Assembly: GCA_005281725.1 (NCBI GenBank)
Contig: SSBO01000009.1
Span: forward strand, 4,786,163-4,850,162
Source: Wuchereria bancrofti
Taxonomy: Eukaryota > Nematoda > Chromadorea > Rhabditida > Onchocercidae
Reading direction: 5' to 3'
Length of the DNA: 64,000 nucleotides
Positions 38,360 to 51,900 of the stretch are shown piece after piece. Each line of letters starts with the position of its first letter. Positions within the stretch are counted from its first letter, which is position 1. Position numbers and translations under genes: made by a program. Below the pieces are notes generated by a model. It worked only from the letters and a program-made list of their open reading frames with translations, was not told the DNA's origin and made no database searches.

Positions 38360-39330
38360 TCACTGAAAATACGGCGGCCTTTTCAATTCGATACCATATT
38401 CAGCAAGCACCGGCTCCAATAGTTCTGAAGTCAACGTGTAACGTGTTTCTTTGGTACCTTTCTTTGTTTGTCCCAACCCTTTCATGCGTGCCTGAATAGT
38501 TTCTGAGGAATGAACAATGTAAAAGCGACTAACACATGCATGAAATAGTGTTTGAAAGAACCTAAAATAACCAAAAATTGTCTAAGCATTAAGTTTAAAC
38601 GATGAAACGCTAAGCAATGTCATCCATTTAAGAATTCTTGTAAAAAAACAATGTCATGTGCAATTAAACTCATGACACATTACTTTCACTGTTTCTATAG
38701 TTTCTTTAATTGCAAAAGGAAAATTTCATTTGTAGAAAAAGATAAGACAAGAAAAAAATATTATACAACTGGGGAAAGGACGCCTTATCTCTCCTTAACT
38801 TGTGCAAAGAATAAAAAAATAGAAATACCTGCTGCATAGCATCCAAAATAATATCTGAAGTAAACTTTTGAGCTGCAAGTGAGAATAAACGTATAACCCG
38901 TGAGTCTGCACAATCAACTCCACATTTCTTCATATAATGGATTGTAACAGCATCAGGTATTGTTGGCACATAATTGTCTAGATCATTCACAAAATCTCTG
39001 AAATTAGTTAAAAAATGACTAAATATAGAGATTGCTATAGGCTAGGATTACTTCGACTTTGACTATGCAAGGCTATGCAGGTGCACATAATTCATGTAAG
39101 CAAGGTATCAATTCGTATTTTATGCGAATAAAAAATAACCTGAGAGAGGTGCCTGGTGGAACGGAACCACTGGCAAGTAAAACTGCTTGCGAGTCTGGAA
39201 GCGATTTCTGCTGGCTAACGACCGAACGTGATGTAGAGGTGCTCGAAGGCAATGTTTGTGCCATTGATGTTACGTCCTTAATTCCGGACATAATTCCTAA
39301 TTTGCGGTCATCCGATGACTGACTATGCAT
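38360..39330 (-). CDS. taf-10: Transcription initiation factor TFIID subunit 10 (TAF10), 3 exons, 163 aa
   Basis: Histone-fold subunit shared by TFIID and SAGA, acting in the nucleus in RNA polymerase II transcription (known for the family). Exons, coding order: 39140-39330, 38829-38997, 38360-38491. Phases agree (492 nt). Residues 1-64 are a Ser/Gln-rich, low-complexity N-terminus. From about residue 65 the TAF10 signature is plain: [16 protein letters not shown], then [14 protein letters not shown] and [10 protein letters not shown], then the conserved basic and C-terminal part with [13 protein letters not shown] and a terminal [10 protein letters not shown]. Length is close to other nematode TAF10 proteins. 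An AAG acceptor ends one base before the ATG, so the mRNA may be trans-spliced. It is divergent from ACBD3, and the SerRS-like gene follows it on the same strand. Confidence 0.95.
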
Positions 39331-39959
39331 CCTTAAAAATTAAAATTAATTGGGAAATTACAATCAGTAGGTCTCTTCACCCCGGAATAGAGTTCGCAAT
39401 GGACGGATGACCCTGTGGAGAAAAGTGGGCTCAAATGTGAGAAGCGATCATTGTCCAACTACTCTGTTACCTTACGTCTCCCACAAAAGCGAGAACAAAA
39501 CGACCTGCCACTGCAAAAAAGAATTCCATGATAATCCGTGCCACTATTCTACGCCGGTATTGTACGGCTTGGCCGACCTCTATCCTTCTGTTCTATTTCC
39601 AGTGTGCTTATGCGTGATAGTGTTCCTTCTGTCCCACTGTTGTGGATTTACAGAGGAGGAGGGGGTGAATTTGAAACTCTTAAATTAAATTGTTCCATCC
39701 GTCCACTTTTTTCATAAATTATTTTTTGATAAACTGAAATGAAAGGAAATATTGATAAGTGAAGATCACGATAGTGCTTCTCACTCACATAACTTTTGCT
39801 TGCTTAAATAAAGCTAATAATCTGGTCAGTTATTCGTCGTGAATCTCTGAATTTGTTTTTCAACTTTTTACCGCACCAAAACATCATTGTCCATTCATTT
39901 TGCTTTTGACGCTTGATACACCTGTCTTTTTAGTCTTCTTAAATTTGTTTAGGTTACTT
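39331..39959. promoter_or_regulatory. Divergent promoter region between TAF10 and ACBD3
   Basis: 629 bp separate the two ATGs on opposite strands. It must hold both upstream regions unless one promoter lies further away. The part 39380-39610 is noticeably less AT-rich than its surroundings. A plus-strand open frame at 39407-39688 lies wholly within it and looks like chance. A TTTAG acceptor at 39951-39952 precedes the ACBD3 ATG by seven bases. Confidence 0.5.
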
Positions 39960-42900
39960 ATGGAGAACCGGGCATCTGAACGAGACGGTGATATGGCTAT
40001 TGGAGAAACCGACTTAATTATGAACAAATTTGGAGCGCCATTGGAAGATATATACAAATTGGCCATATCTTTTTATCGAGGTATCCTACTAGAAATGATA
40101 TCCTTAGTTGCCACTGATAGTATCAGTTGAGATTTTATTATTCTTTGCCACAATAGTCAATGCAAAAATATTTTATTGGATGCTTCTAGAATCTCTTTTG
40201 CTTTGTCATGGATGATAATATAAGAATATCGTTATACTGTACACCTTTACCTTTTTTTAGGAAGAAAACACAGTTGTGAGCTTATGATACCCTACGAAAA
40301 ACGATTGCTATTCATGGCATATTCAAAGCAGGTACGCTACGGTCCTTATGATGCAGCTGCAGATGATTCTGGATGGTTTGACCTTGTTGGTAGCGATAGA
40401 ACGTAAGTCTGCTAGTAAAAATTTCAAGAAGTTCTTGTCAGACACCGTTTCTGTGAATACTTTTTGTATATAAGCTTTTTGCATTGGTTTTAAGGCCTAT
40501 TCCTGAAGTAGAATTGTCTGTTCCAAAATGAACAGCGGAATTCAATATACCTAGCAGCTATTTGTTGATCTTCAAATTTCCTTTGGGTTTTACTTGTTTT
40601 TCTATACAAGTTGCTCTAAAAAATTTCCTACCATGCATGACAAGTCGCAGTGACTGGTTTTCAATGATTCTTTTCTGTTAGATAGGGACATTTGTATTTG
40701 TGGATGTGTTATATGCTATTCAATTTAACATTTTGAGAATTAGTCCAATAGGATATCTACACAATCCGCTCTACAAAAAAAAAGAAAAAAAAGTAAATGT
40801 CGTTCTGAAAAACAACATAAAGTCATTTCAAATGTCTATATGCAAACAGCATGAATTCTGCAATTTGCTTTATTCTTTGAGAAGCATGGGAAAGATAAAA
40901 AATTTCTGCTGAATCGGTTTGAATGTGTGGACGGTGAAGTTCTTGAATGGAATTTCATTCTGTTACATTTCAGAAATCTGAAAGATGTTCCTTGATTGAA
41001 ATTTCGGCTGACATTCAGAATTGTGGAAGCTTTATTGTTTTAATGCGCTTTTTTATTAATCGGTAGTGTTTCATTCAGTGAACCTCTCTAATGACTTGTT
41101 TTTTGATTAAATTTCAATTCCTTGGTGGATAATCTGTTTTAAATGGAGATTGTGGCTTGTTTGTGGAAGAGCTAAACATACATGCGTATATATGGATATT
41201 ACATGTTAATAACTGAAAAATATATATTTATTCATACATTTATATACATAAAGCAACCATTCACGCTTCTATATGCATTCGAAAAGGTTTTGTGTGCTTG
41301 CTGCTTCACTTCATTTTTTTAATAGGTTTACTGCTGTCAGTTGTGTGCGAAAATTATTTTTGAATTTTATTCTCTACTTTTTTTCATATACTGTTCTTGC
41401 CCATTTTTTATAATCTTCAGTTGGGAATATATTGCTTGCTGCTTCACTTCATTTTTTTTTGCAAGAACTCAAACATTCTCTTGAAAAATCTTCAGATTTT
41501 CTTTGGGTTTTACTTGTTTCTCTGTACAAGTTGCTCTAAAAAATTTTCTATCATGCATGACAAGTCGCAGTGACATGGTTTTCAAAAAATGATTCTTTTC
41601 TGTTAGATAAGAACGTTTGTTTATAATGTTGATATGGTGAAAGAAAATATTTTAAAGTAGGTATGGTACTTCTTTGTGCTGAGATTTTTGGAAATCTTGG
41701 AGTAACAAAAAAAAAAAAATTCTTGCAGTCGATGCAAAGAATTTAGTACTAAAAATATTGTGTATACTGATGACTTGTCAATCTAGTGAGAACGAGTTCG
41801 CAAATAGACAAAAAACATGAAATAGATAATTGTTAGTAATGCCCATAATTCAGTTTTTTAAAAAGTTGGTTTATTAAGATATATTTGTTTCATGCACAGT
41901 TTCCGCATTCTGAACTCTGATAGAAGTTATTCAAATTATTTCGTTTAATCCAGTCGCGTACACAATGTAAAAACGCTCCAAATGTAATATTGTAGTTTCA
42001 GGCCTCATGAAAGTCAACAGCATTATCTTTTTGAATTATTTAGCACCGTTTAAAATACAACGACGCATTTATTACCGATTCTAACCTCAAAATAATATTT
42101 GCTATGTCATGGGGAAATCTTATTCAAGCAGCATTTAAGCTTTGAAAGAAAACTAGTCTAGATAAAGAAACATTGAGGCAGTTTTTCTTTATTTTTCAAA
42201 CTTAGAGCTGAGATGTATCCATTTTAGAAGTTATCATTTCCTAGAACATTCTACATATTATCACTTCATTTTTTGTAACGTCGCTTGTGAGTAGTCCATA
42301 TCAAATGGTCCAGATATTTTTTACTTAAACAGAAACTCATTTTCAGAAGTCTGTCATTTTTTTAGAAGAAATAACAGCGCGGGATGATACCTTTGAATGG
42401 AAAAATTAACCCATCTCTGGAGGACCAGTTATGTTGGGTTTCTAGTATACCCACCATGTGTTGGAAGTTAGTGAAGTTTTAACATTACTTAAAAAGGACA
42501 AACTGATTACTCTAAAATTTATTTATAGCTATAGCTTCATAAAAAGTTGTAGCTTTATAAAAAAATGCAGGTATGGCTTGGTAAATTTGCTCTTACTGAC
42601 ATTTCTATTGCTATTTAAAAAGTATTTTGTATCTGTGCAAAGCCCATGTTTCTGAACTACCAAAGAAAGGAACAGTGATTTAAAACGATAGGTACAAACT
42701 TGCTTACTGCTTGTATTATGGATTTTTTTAGAAGAAAGGTAATATAGTGATTTAAAACGATAGGTACCAAACTTGCTTACTGCCTGTATTATGGATTTTT
42801 TTAAAATTTTCATTGAGCATTCTCTTCCTTTTGTAAAACTTAGGTTAGTACTAACTTAAGAGCTGAGTTAAAATTTTTGTATGCTTTTTTTAATTTTTTT

Positions 42901-45900
42901 TACATTTTCTGAAAACATGTCATTAGTCTATATGTGATTTGTCAATGTGTTGTGTCATCTTTTTTAATGTCCCTCCTGATCATATTCTTGGCGTATTTTT
43001 CCCTGTTTCTTCCTACAGCTCTCAATTTTGAAGGACTTCTAACCGTTGCTTTTCACCAGTTTCGATTTACATTCAGACGGTTTAGAGGAGTCCCATGAAA
43101 ACAAGAAAGTTGGCCCATCATCATATCAACAGCTCATCCCAAAAAGCAGTCACAGACTAAAGATTTTCTCTTAACCTTTTCAGACGAATTCACATCATTC
43201 ATAAACTTGTTAACATTCACCCTTCTCCCCACTTCTCTTTCGTCAGTTCACTATTGTCAACTCACATTGTGTCACTCCACAAATTATATATACAACCAAG
43301 AATGCTTCAGTTAATTCACGTACAAAAATTCCCAGTTTTCTTCTAGAAATCTGCCAAATTAAAATTTCGTAGATTGATAATCCTGGCCCTAGCTTGAGAA
43401 TAACGGATTACTGCCGAAATTTCGGGAAATTTTCGAAGTTTTCTGAGCTTGGTGCTTTTCTTTCGCTGCAGAATTTTATAATTTTCGTTTTATGATTGTT
43501 TATCTCATAACCTGCTATTTATCCTATAGCCTCTAGATCAGAAACATTGAACCAAACTAATCTCAGAAGTACGGTATCACTTTCTCTTTTTTTAATTGTC
43601 AATATGGTTTATGTGTCTTTTTGTTAGGCAACCACATTACTTCTAAAAAAAAATAGTTTGTTTTCAGTTTGTAAGGAATAATTTCTTGTTTGTCAAATGA
43701 ATGTCTTATAGTCATCATTCGGTATCAGATCTCACATTTCAGAAAAGCTTGGAAAGATTTGGGTAACTTAAGTACTTCTGATGCAATGTCAGCATTCATT
43801 ACGCTGCTCGATGTTGTTTGTCCATCATTCCGTGATTTTGTCAACGAACATTTACAGTCACAAATGAATCTCAAAAGGTAGTTTTATTTCCAGATTTATT
43901 TGTTATTTCATGTTGTTGAGATTGCACATATTGAGAGCGGTATACGAATTCTTAAGTATCATTTTCGGAACTACGATTGTTTAAGCTCTATTTTCTCATT
44001 CGATAAACTAAAAGCTCAAGCTTTGGAGTGAAGCTTGTTTGCAGTGAAGAACACCAGCAGGATAATGTCCAGTCTGACGCTTCTCAAGCAGTGAATGATT
44101 TGGAAAGATTTGAAGCACAGCGGTATGATCTTTATCTTTGTTATTGATTATATAAACTGTACAATTTTTACGCTGCAGCTGACCACTATGTTCAGGAAAG
44201 TTTAATTCTCAATCCGTTGACTGACTCTACCACAAGGAAATCTTGGGTTTAGACACCTGAATACTGAATTTGAAATTACTTGATTCGAGCTGAGTGTGTC
44301 CAGATAGCAAGAATAAGGTGGGTTTCGTGTCATTCAAAATTCTGAGTCTTCCCACTTGTGTGTAAAACAGTAGCATTGGATCAACAGTCTTCATTGCGAA
44401 ATGATTTTCTCCTTCATTTCACGTACTATTTAATCTCACTCTATCTAATAATTTTTGACTCTGTGCTGGTTAGTTTTTTGAATCTTGGGATATGAAATCC
44501 AACTGTCATTTTTCTGGAATCATTTTACATAAATGTTAATTCATAAAACAATTTAACATATTCTGTTTTGCAGGCAACAAATTCAGGAAGCTCTCAATCG
44601 TCAAACATATCATCAGTTTCGGGCATACGCTCAACAACAGTTTGTAGGCGACCCTATCCAGGTTTGGAATTACTTTATCTAGGCTAATTTTGCACCTTTA
44701 TATTCCTGAACGCATAATTGTGACTGAGCTGCATTTGTTTTGTGGTTCGTGTTTATAATTCAGATATATTACAGCAGTTTGAATTTCTCAAATTCTTTGA
44801 ATCTAGATGTGGAATTATGAGTAATGGAAAACTTGTCTTCAGTAAATTTTCTTTGTGGATTTTAACATGTTCTTGTAAAATAGGCTTAGAACAAATAACC
44901 ATTTTGTCCTTTATCTGATAAACAATAAACCAAATAATGAAGGTCATAACTGAATACCCGCATACTGAAATTTAGAGAATATAATGGATGTACATTGAAA
45001 CAAATGAATACCAGTTGATTATCAAAAGAGGAAAAACATATAGCAGTAGTATCAGTTGCGAATGTTACAACGCTTTGCTCAGTTTTGCACTATGTCGTTA
45101 AGAAATTCACTATGAAACCAAGCAGTAACGGAATAAGTAATGTTATAGAAATATTTAAGAAAATAATTTTTCAAAATGATTTGCGTAAGAAATAGAATTT
45201 TGGCCAGTCTGCTTATCTTAAATAATTTGAAGATGAAAACACATCTCAGATATTATTAAGGATACGGAAGTTATTTGAGATTGTAGTTGAAGCTTGACGG
45301 TACACCGGGAATTTCGGTTAAATTATTCTAAATTATCCAAAAACATTTTACATTCTACATTACCTGGGTATTTTAATCCTTAAGCAAGTTGAATAGATTT
45401 AAATGTCTCTGCGCTTTCAATGACTTTTAAAGAATACACAAAAAGTAGCTGATTAAGTTTAATTTGATAAATTGATCAGATCACTCACGTGAGATTCAAT
45501 CCGGAACGAAACGCTTGTTTTGAATATGTAAATTGTTAACTGAAAGGAATATTTGGATAGCAATAAATACCTCAGTTAAACAATACTTTTCTTATTATTA
45601 ATATTGGTGCTTCTAATATTAGGCATCGTTTTTTCTTAAGGAATTAAGCGACACTATTTATTGAGACTTGCAAATCATCACTTATTTTAGCGTCTATTCG
45701 CATGCATTTTTTGAAACTGATAAAATAATCACTGAGGAGATATCTGTTTACTTTCTATCGCCCCAAAGTTTTTATTTTTAATTAAGAATGGATAGAGAAA
45801 TACTAGGTCATTGGAAGTATGAGATTGTTGTATCTCGTTTTTCTTGTCCCCATTTCCACAGTTTTGTTCACTTTCTCTTTTTTTCAGTTTAAGTCCGTTG

Positions 45901-48900
45901 TGAATTGATAGTATCGCCATATCATCAATGTTTCTATTATAGCTAATATCGAGCTCTCGTAGTTTTGTGATATTTTTCATTAGTGCAAGAACTGCTACAC
46001 CTTTGCTGTAATAAATGGTGAAATTATGTCCTTGAAAGGAAACAACCATAACCTTTGACGCTCAAGTTCTAGTTAGCTTAAAGTTTGAATAGGATTAGAA
46101 ATACAATTGGTTTGTTGGTATGATAAAAATCTTTGTTCGTAGTGAAAATTAAATTTTTTTCAATCCAATAAAATTCATGGTAAAACCTGGTAATGCAAGC
46201 ACATCCTTGTACAGAAATCGTTTCAATGATATACTGAATTGATGCTAAAGAGTAAAGCACTTCATCTGTTATTCCATCGCAGTTGATGAGTGCAATCTGA
46301 ATTTCGTAACAGTTAAATAAGAGTTTTCGATCAAACTGTCATTTTCAGGTAAAAGCAAACAACGAAAAGATTGTTCAGTAGAAATCTTTTTTCTCTTTTT
46401 TCATAGTAATCAGTGACAAGGAACTGAGAAGGTAGCCAGGCTTAACGGGCTAACATTGTTCAGTGTGCACTCTCTGATCATAGTTAGTACAGAGCTGTTG
46501 GTGATATTGAAGCACTTGTTGAGTGTCAACGAGCGTAGCTTCTTGTGCGCAGCTAGTGGAATTAGCTCCTCATCAGAGAGATGGGGCGAGTATCCGATAC
46601 TTAATGAATCTAGCAAACGGCATTGTGATAATGAAGAATAATCAAACACTTTTGAACAACTCATAACTGTCAGTGATCGCAAGTTCACCAGTCCTTCTAG
46701 TATTAGTCGTAAACTTTGCCCTGTCAAAGCAGTGCAGTTCTGAAACTGATTCTTTTATTTAAAATCTGTCATTCATTTAAATTTTTTTCTTTTGTACGTA
46801 ATTTTTGGTTTTGTTTTTTTGTTTCCAATACACAACTTCATGTCGTTCCTTGATATCAAAACTCTGTCCAAATCGACGATTTGATTAATATTTTTTAAAA
46901 GAAGAATTTTCACTTATAGAGATAGTTCTCTAAAGTTATCGCAAATTACCTTGGGAATTCATTGTTCTTATTTTTTGTGACTTGTACTATTAGGTTGTGG
47001 TTATGGCACGGTCGAAAATCATTACTTACCTGAATGTGTAGATTTTGAATAGTACTGCAAAATGCTAATGGTTCCATTGGAAGAACTTGAGCTTCTTTTT
47101 GTATATATCCTATGTGGAGAGATTGTAGTGCTGGTAGACCACTGATATATGATAAAGTCATATCATCTGTTACTGACAGTGGACTTAATTCTAGCTCAAT
47201 CAGGTTTGGATGTAGAGCGAGAAATGCATTTAAGATTTCTGCCGGAAGTGAATTGGTTCCACTGATCTCAATGCTTCTGCAAGTTTTCACTTCATTTATC
47301 ATAATTTGAAATCAAAAATATGTAGTTAAGTCTTCTCTGAAGAATTTAGATAAAACCTACCTGAGACAAGAAGGGAGTTCGTGAAGTCTGTTCAGTTTAA
47401 ATGAAGCTCGTCTAAGATTGATTTTATTCAGTCTTTTCATTCGCTGAAAGAAATCTTGCACCTGAAAACATTTCCGAAAGTTGTTGGTATAACTTATATA
47501 TATAAGAAATAGAACGGATAGATTTGTTGCCTAAGATATATCAATAATTACAACAATTATTTTATTTCCTGAATATGGCCACTTGTTTTCATTTCCAATT
47601 GTTGAAACAATTATTATCTTAATTAATACAGATTCAAGAAATGGAAGTGAAAACGGAGTTGTAAGCCATTGAAATTCTCTTGTTCTTCTCTTCATATCAA
47701 TAAATAATGCTTAAAACCTTATCACCATCATCTTTATTCACCCAACTAGTTTCTTCCAATGAAAATGTTTCCAGATTCTCGCCAGTCTTCTCCAGTAAGA
47801 CGGATATATCAGCATCCAAAATAATGCAGCCAAGATCAAGTTCTGTTAGACGAGTGCAATAACTAAATTAGGAAACAGCTTTAAAATATCGCATATCAAT
47901 CTCCATACCGAATATGGGTTAAAATGTTTTTGTTGTATTTAAAAATTAAACGAACTCGGCAATAGCGTCAATAATGGGCTGTGAGATTTTAAGCCATCGT
48001 TGGCCAAAACTGATCATCCGAACATAACGTCCGCAACGTTTTACCACTCCAATAACCGTTGGTGCGAATGAGATGAATTCCTGAAAAATTGGAATTTGGA
48101 CTGTTAATAAAACTTACGGGAAAATGGAAGACAGTAAAATATGTGAATTTGCATTTCTGCTTATACAAACAAGTGTATCGTGAACTCTTTTTTCCATTTG
48201 TGATTCACTGTCATGATTTAATTTTTGTCTATAATTTAACAATAATAGTTTTAAATTCAAAGATAAGTGGATGAGGTTTTCGGGCGAAAGATGAATAGAC
48301 TGGAAGTGTGCTTTGTTGTCTGTCGATAACAACAGGCCTTAGTCTATTGTCATCGATTGTTCTCAGTTGAAGAGTTTGAAAGTCCAGGCCGGAGCTTCTT
48401 GATAGAATATATGTTTATGTTATGTAGGGGAAGTGTATTACATTTATCACATTCATTTCGTTCTCTGGAGAGCTAAGGATAAAAATAATTTAGGATAGAT
48501 TAGAGATATACCTGCTGAAAGTATCCACTGGAATTATTTACTAAAAAATCAGCCATATTCAATTCTTTAATGTTCGCATAAGTTGCTTGCTTCTGCAAAG
48601 TATTAATCGGCTTTGTTCACATAATAAATATGACTTTTTCATTCAGCAGCATTAGACAAGAAAAACAAAAACAACCTTTAAAGATAATGATGAGGTTTGT
48701 TTTTTAGTTTTTTGCAGACAGTTGAATCTTAAGACATGTGCCTTGAAGTGTTAAAGCCAGCCAAATGTTTAGTTACATCATAGTTATATTTTCTTTTGAT
48801 GCAAAAGCAAAATATTTCGATACGCTATCACTTTATTATTAATAATTTAATACAAAAGCTTATTTGCCAAACAATTTGGTTCGAATGAAGTTGCGTTAAT

Positions 48901-51900
48901 TGGAAAGCATTATTTTGTTTAATGATTTGCACAACAATGAAGCATTTTTTATCCATCGATTTGAATATTAATGTTATCTTTTATAACAAAAGTATATTGT
49001 ATTTATCCACGTAATTTGCCATGAAATTCGTTTTTGTTTGCTGTGAAGTTCTTCAAATTTGTTTTCAATGAGAAGTTTTCAGTATTGAAAAAATGTTAGT
49101 CTAAAATTCCCCTACGCAATAGTTAGTTTTTTATCCAGGTAAAACGATCGCAAATTTTTTTTCTGTTTTAATTAAAATTCTCATATAGTTATCCTTTCTA
49201 TTCGAATCCCTATGCGAAAAAAATTGATAGTAGCACTGGTAAACTTTAAAATGGACCTGTAGTATTTCGAACCATTTATGACACACGACTTCAAGACGTA
49301 CGCGATCAACGAAGTCTAATTTCTGGAATATGGATATGAGGCAATCTTCATGCAGTTTGTCGATCATCGTTTCTTTTCTTCTTCTGCAAAATAATTTCTA
49401 CTCTATTAATAACAGCTTGTTATCAGTAGTGACCTTTTGATTAGATATTCCTTTTGTTTACTAACTTATCCATTTTATTGTTAATAACTAAACTTTATAA
49501 TTACCTAAAATTGACATTTCAAATTTGTCAGCAACATTAATAAACTTGAAAATGATTTTTTTCCAAAATGTTAGACTCTCTAACTCCTATTCATTTTTTT
49601 CTATGAGCTTTTAATTTTTGAATGAGAGTTTGAAAATTGATAATTGAAGTAGAAATTCGGGAATTATTTCTATTCAAAAAGTTCCAAGGTACTATTTGGT
49701 GGCATAAAAAATTGCATTACGTACGGGACAGTTGAATATGATTTTTTTATGGCAATGTCTTGTGGTTCTCTGGAAATAATTATGCAAATTTTTGCGGTAT
49801 TTTTAAGAAACACTCAAAAAACTTGCTTATTTTTGCCGATTTTCTTCATGATCAAACATTCATCTATACTGTTTCCTTTCTGATAGCTTTAAGAAGGGGA
49901 ATAAATAAGTATTAGCGAAGTAATGCTATGTTGGTTGAGTGGAAAAGGATTAGCCAGCTAATACTATGTTATATAATAGCCACAAGGTTTGTTTTTTAAC
50001 TTCAGGAATGATTCTAATCGACCAGGAATGACATATCCGTATTAGAATTTGTAAGAAGCAATTAAGCTTCAACAAAAAGTATAAGCGAAATGGGGATTGC
50101 CACCTGCTAAAGTCTTTGATAGAGTTGAGGTAGAGGTTGATTTTGATGAGAATGAGATGTGGAAAATAGTTTTGAGGATGAAACTAGCAGATAAGCTTGC
50201 CTGACGTTTGTTCGGCTTAACTTGAAGCAATCATAGGTACTGACGTGGTTGCTGCTGCTACTATTGCTACTGCTATTACTATTACTACTACTGCTGTTGC
50301 TGCTGCTGCTGCTAATGCTAATGCTAGCGGTATTACCGCTACTGCTACTGATAGTTATGATGGTGCTGATGAGAATGACGTCTTTTGTGCGTCCTTTCAT
50401 CTTTTGAAAAGTTCAAATTGCTTATTATGCTTTGGATGGTCCTTGATTTTGTACTTATATCGTACTAAACAGACACCTTTATTTAGAAAGACTACAGGAT
50501 GATGTTGGAAATAGATAATCAGGTGATGTGGACATTTGAAAACAGTGTGGTATCTAATTCAGAATAATTCATCTGCTTTGTCAATGATTAATTGCTTCTT
50601 GATGTAAATTTATTTGAGAGCTATTATCCTGAGAGTGTAAATGAATAAATACAGACCAAACAGTACAGATTCGAATGAAGTGGACTCGATTTAGAAATAT
50701 CATGAACCATTAGAATTGGGTATTATGTCATTCGTCAGTTATGTAGCCTTAAGTTTATCTGCCTTAAAAATGCATGTTTTGGAGAACAACAAATGTCGCA
50801 GTTATAAAAAAATATGTACATATGGAATTAGTTCATCCTTCATCTCTTAAAAAATAAATAAATTTCATTTGGAAATAAACTTTATTTATTTATAACCTGG
50901 ACGGAGAATTCAACTGTCTTCTATTTCTTATTTTTATTCAAATTTATTTTCTTAAACGATGTTAAATTTTGGAAATTCTGATACGGATTTCTTGAGAGAA
51001 AACAGCTATTAATTCTCACTTTGTGGATACATAGCTAAAAGGACCTGTTTCAAGACAAACATTACATGTCAAACAAGAAATAAAAGAAATTACCTCAAGC
51101 ATTGTTTTTCTTGTTAAAGTCAGCTATTTTTAATTTGCAGTCTCTTCTTTTTTCATTTTTCATTTCCAATAGCTTTTTCCTCATAAGTTAAGGCTAAGTG
51201 ATTTTTATTTAACAATTTCACAAGTCAAACGAAATCCGGAAATATTTCTAACGAATGAAAGTACACATTTATTCCTGAATAATTGAGAAAAATGAAATTC
51301 TAGAATACTGTAAACAAATTGTAGTTGTGATAAAAAGTTGAGGTTCAAGATAATTTAAAAACGAAATTAGTAATGAGTAATGGATACCTTAAAAAAGTCA
51401 AACAGCGCATCGAATGCCGGGACTGGTTATATATTTTGAGTTTTGAAAAGTTTTCTGAGAGTAAGCTGTAAAGCTTTTATAAATGAGGTTCAGCAGTTTA
51501 GATTCATTCAGTAGTAGATGTAATTTTTTCAGCTTTTGCATTTTTTTCAAGCATTACTTACAACTTCTTCAGCTTGCAATTAAAAGACATTTACATTTTA
51601 AAATGCAACCGAAGAGTGTATACAAAATGAAGTGGCAATATTATTATCAAGTAGTCAAATGTGAAATATTGTTTAGGGTGATCATATCTCTTAAATTTTT
51701 GTAGGAAAAAAGAAAACTAAAGGATGTATAAAAAGTATTCCAGTCCAAAAAAATTTCTTAATAAATGATAATTATTATTGCAGCAAGAGGCACTGATCAA
51801 ACAACTGCAAGAGCAGCACTATCAGCAATACATGGCTCAAATATATGCGCAGCAAGCTAAGGTAGTTGGCGCATCTCCGGACAGCGAGTTTACTTCAACA

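Larger units (their letters stand above)
40403..43742 (+). other. 3.3-kb intron of ACBD3 with internal duplications
   Basis: No exon of its own was found. It contains a dispersed direct repeat (40578-40700 and 41497-41622), a repeated short segment (near 41296 and 41434) and a tandem duplication at 42664-42802. Poly-A/T runs are frequent. Confidence 0.7.

Noticed and set aside
39407..39688. Plus-strand open frame with several Cys/His in the TAF10-ACBD3 spacer
   Set aside because: No zinc-finger spacing, no splice partners, and it sits in the divergent promoter region.
50107..50502. Ser-rich (minus) and Ala-rich (plus) open frames
   Set aside because: Both are products of the imperfect trinucleotide tract in an ACBD3 intron.
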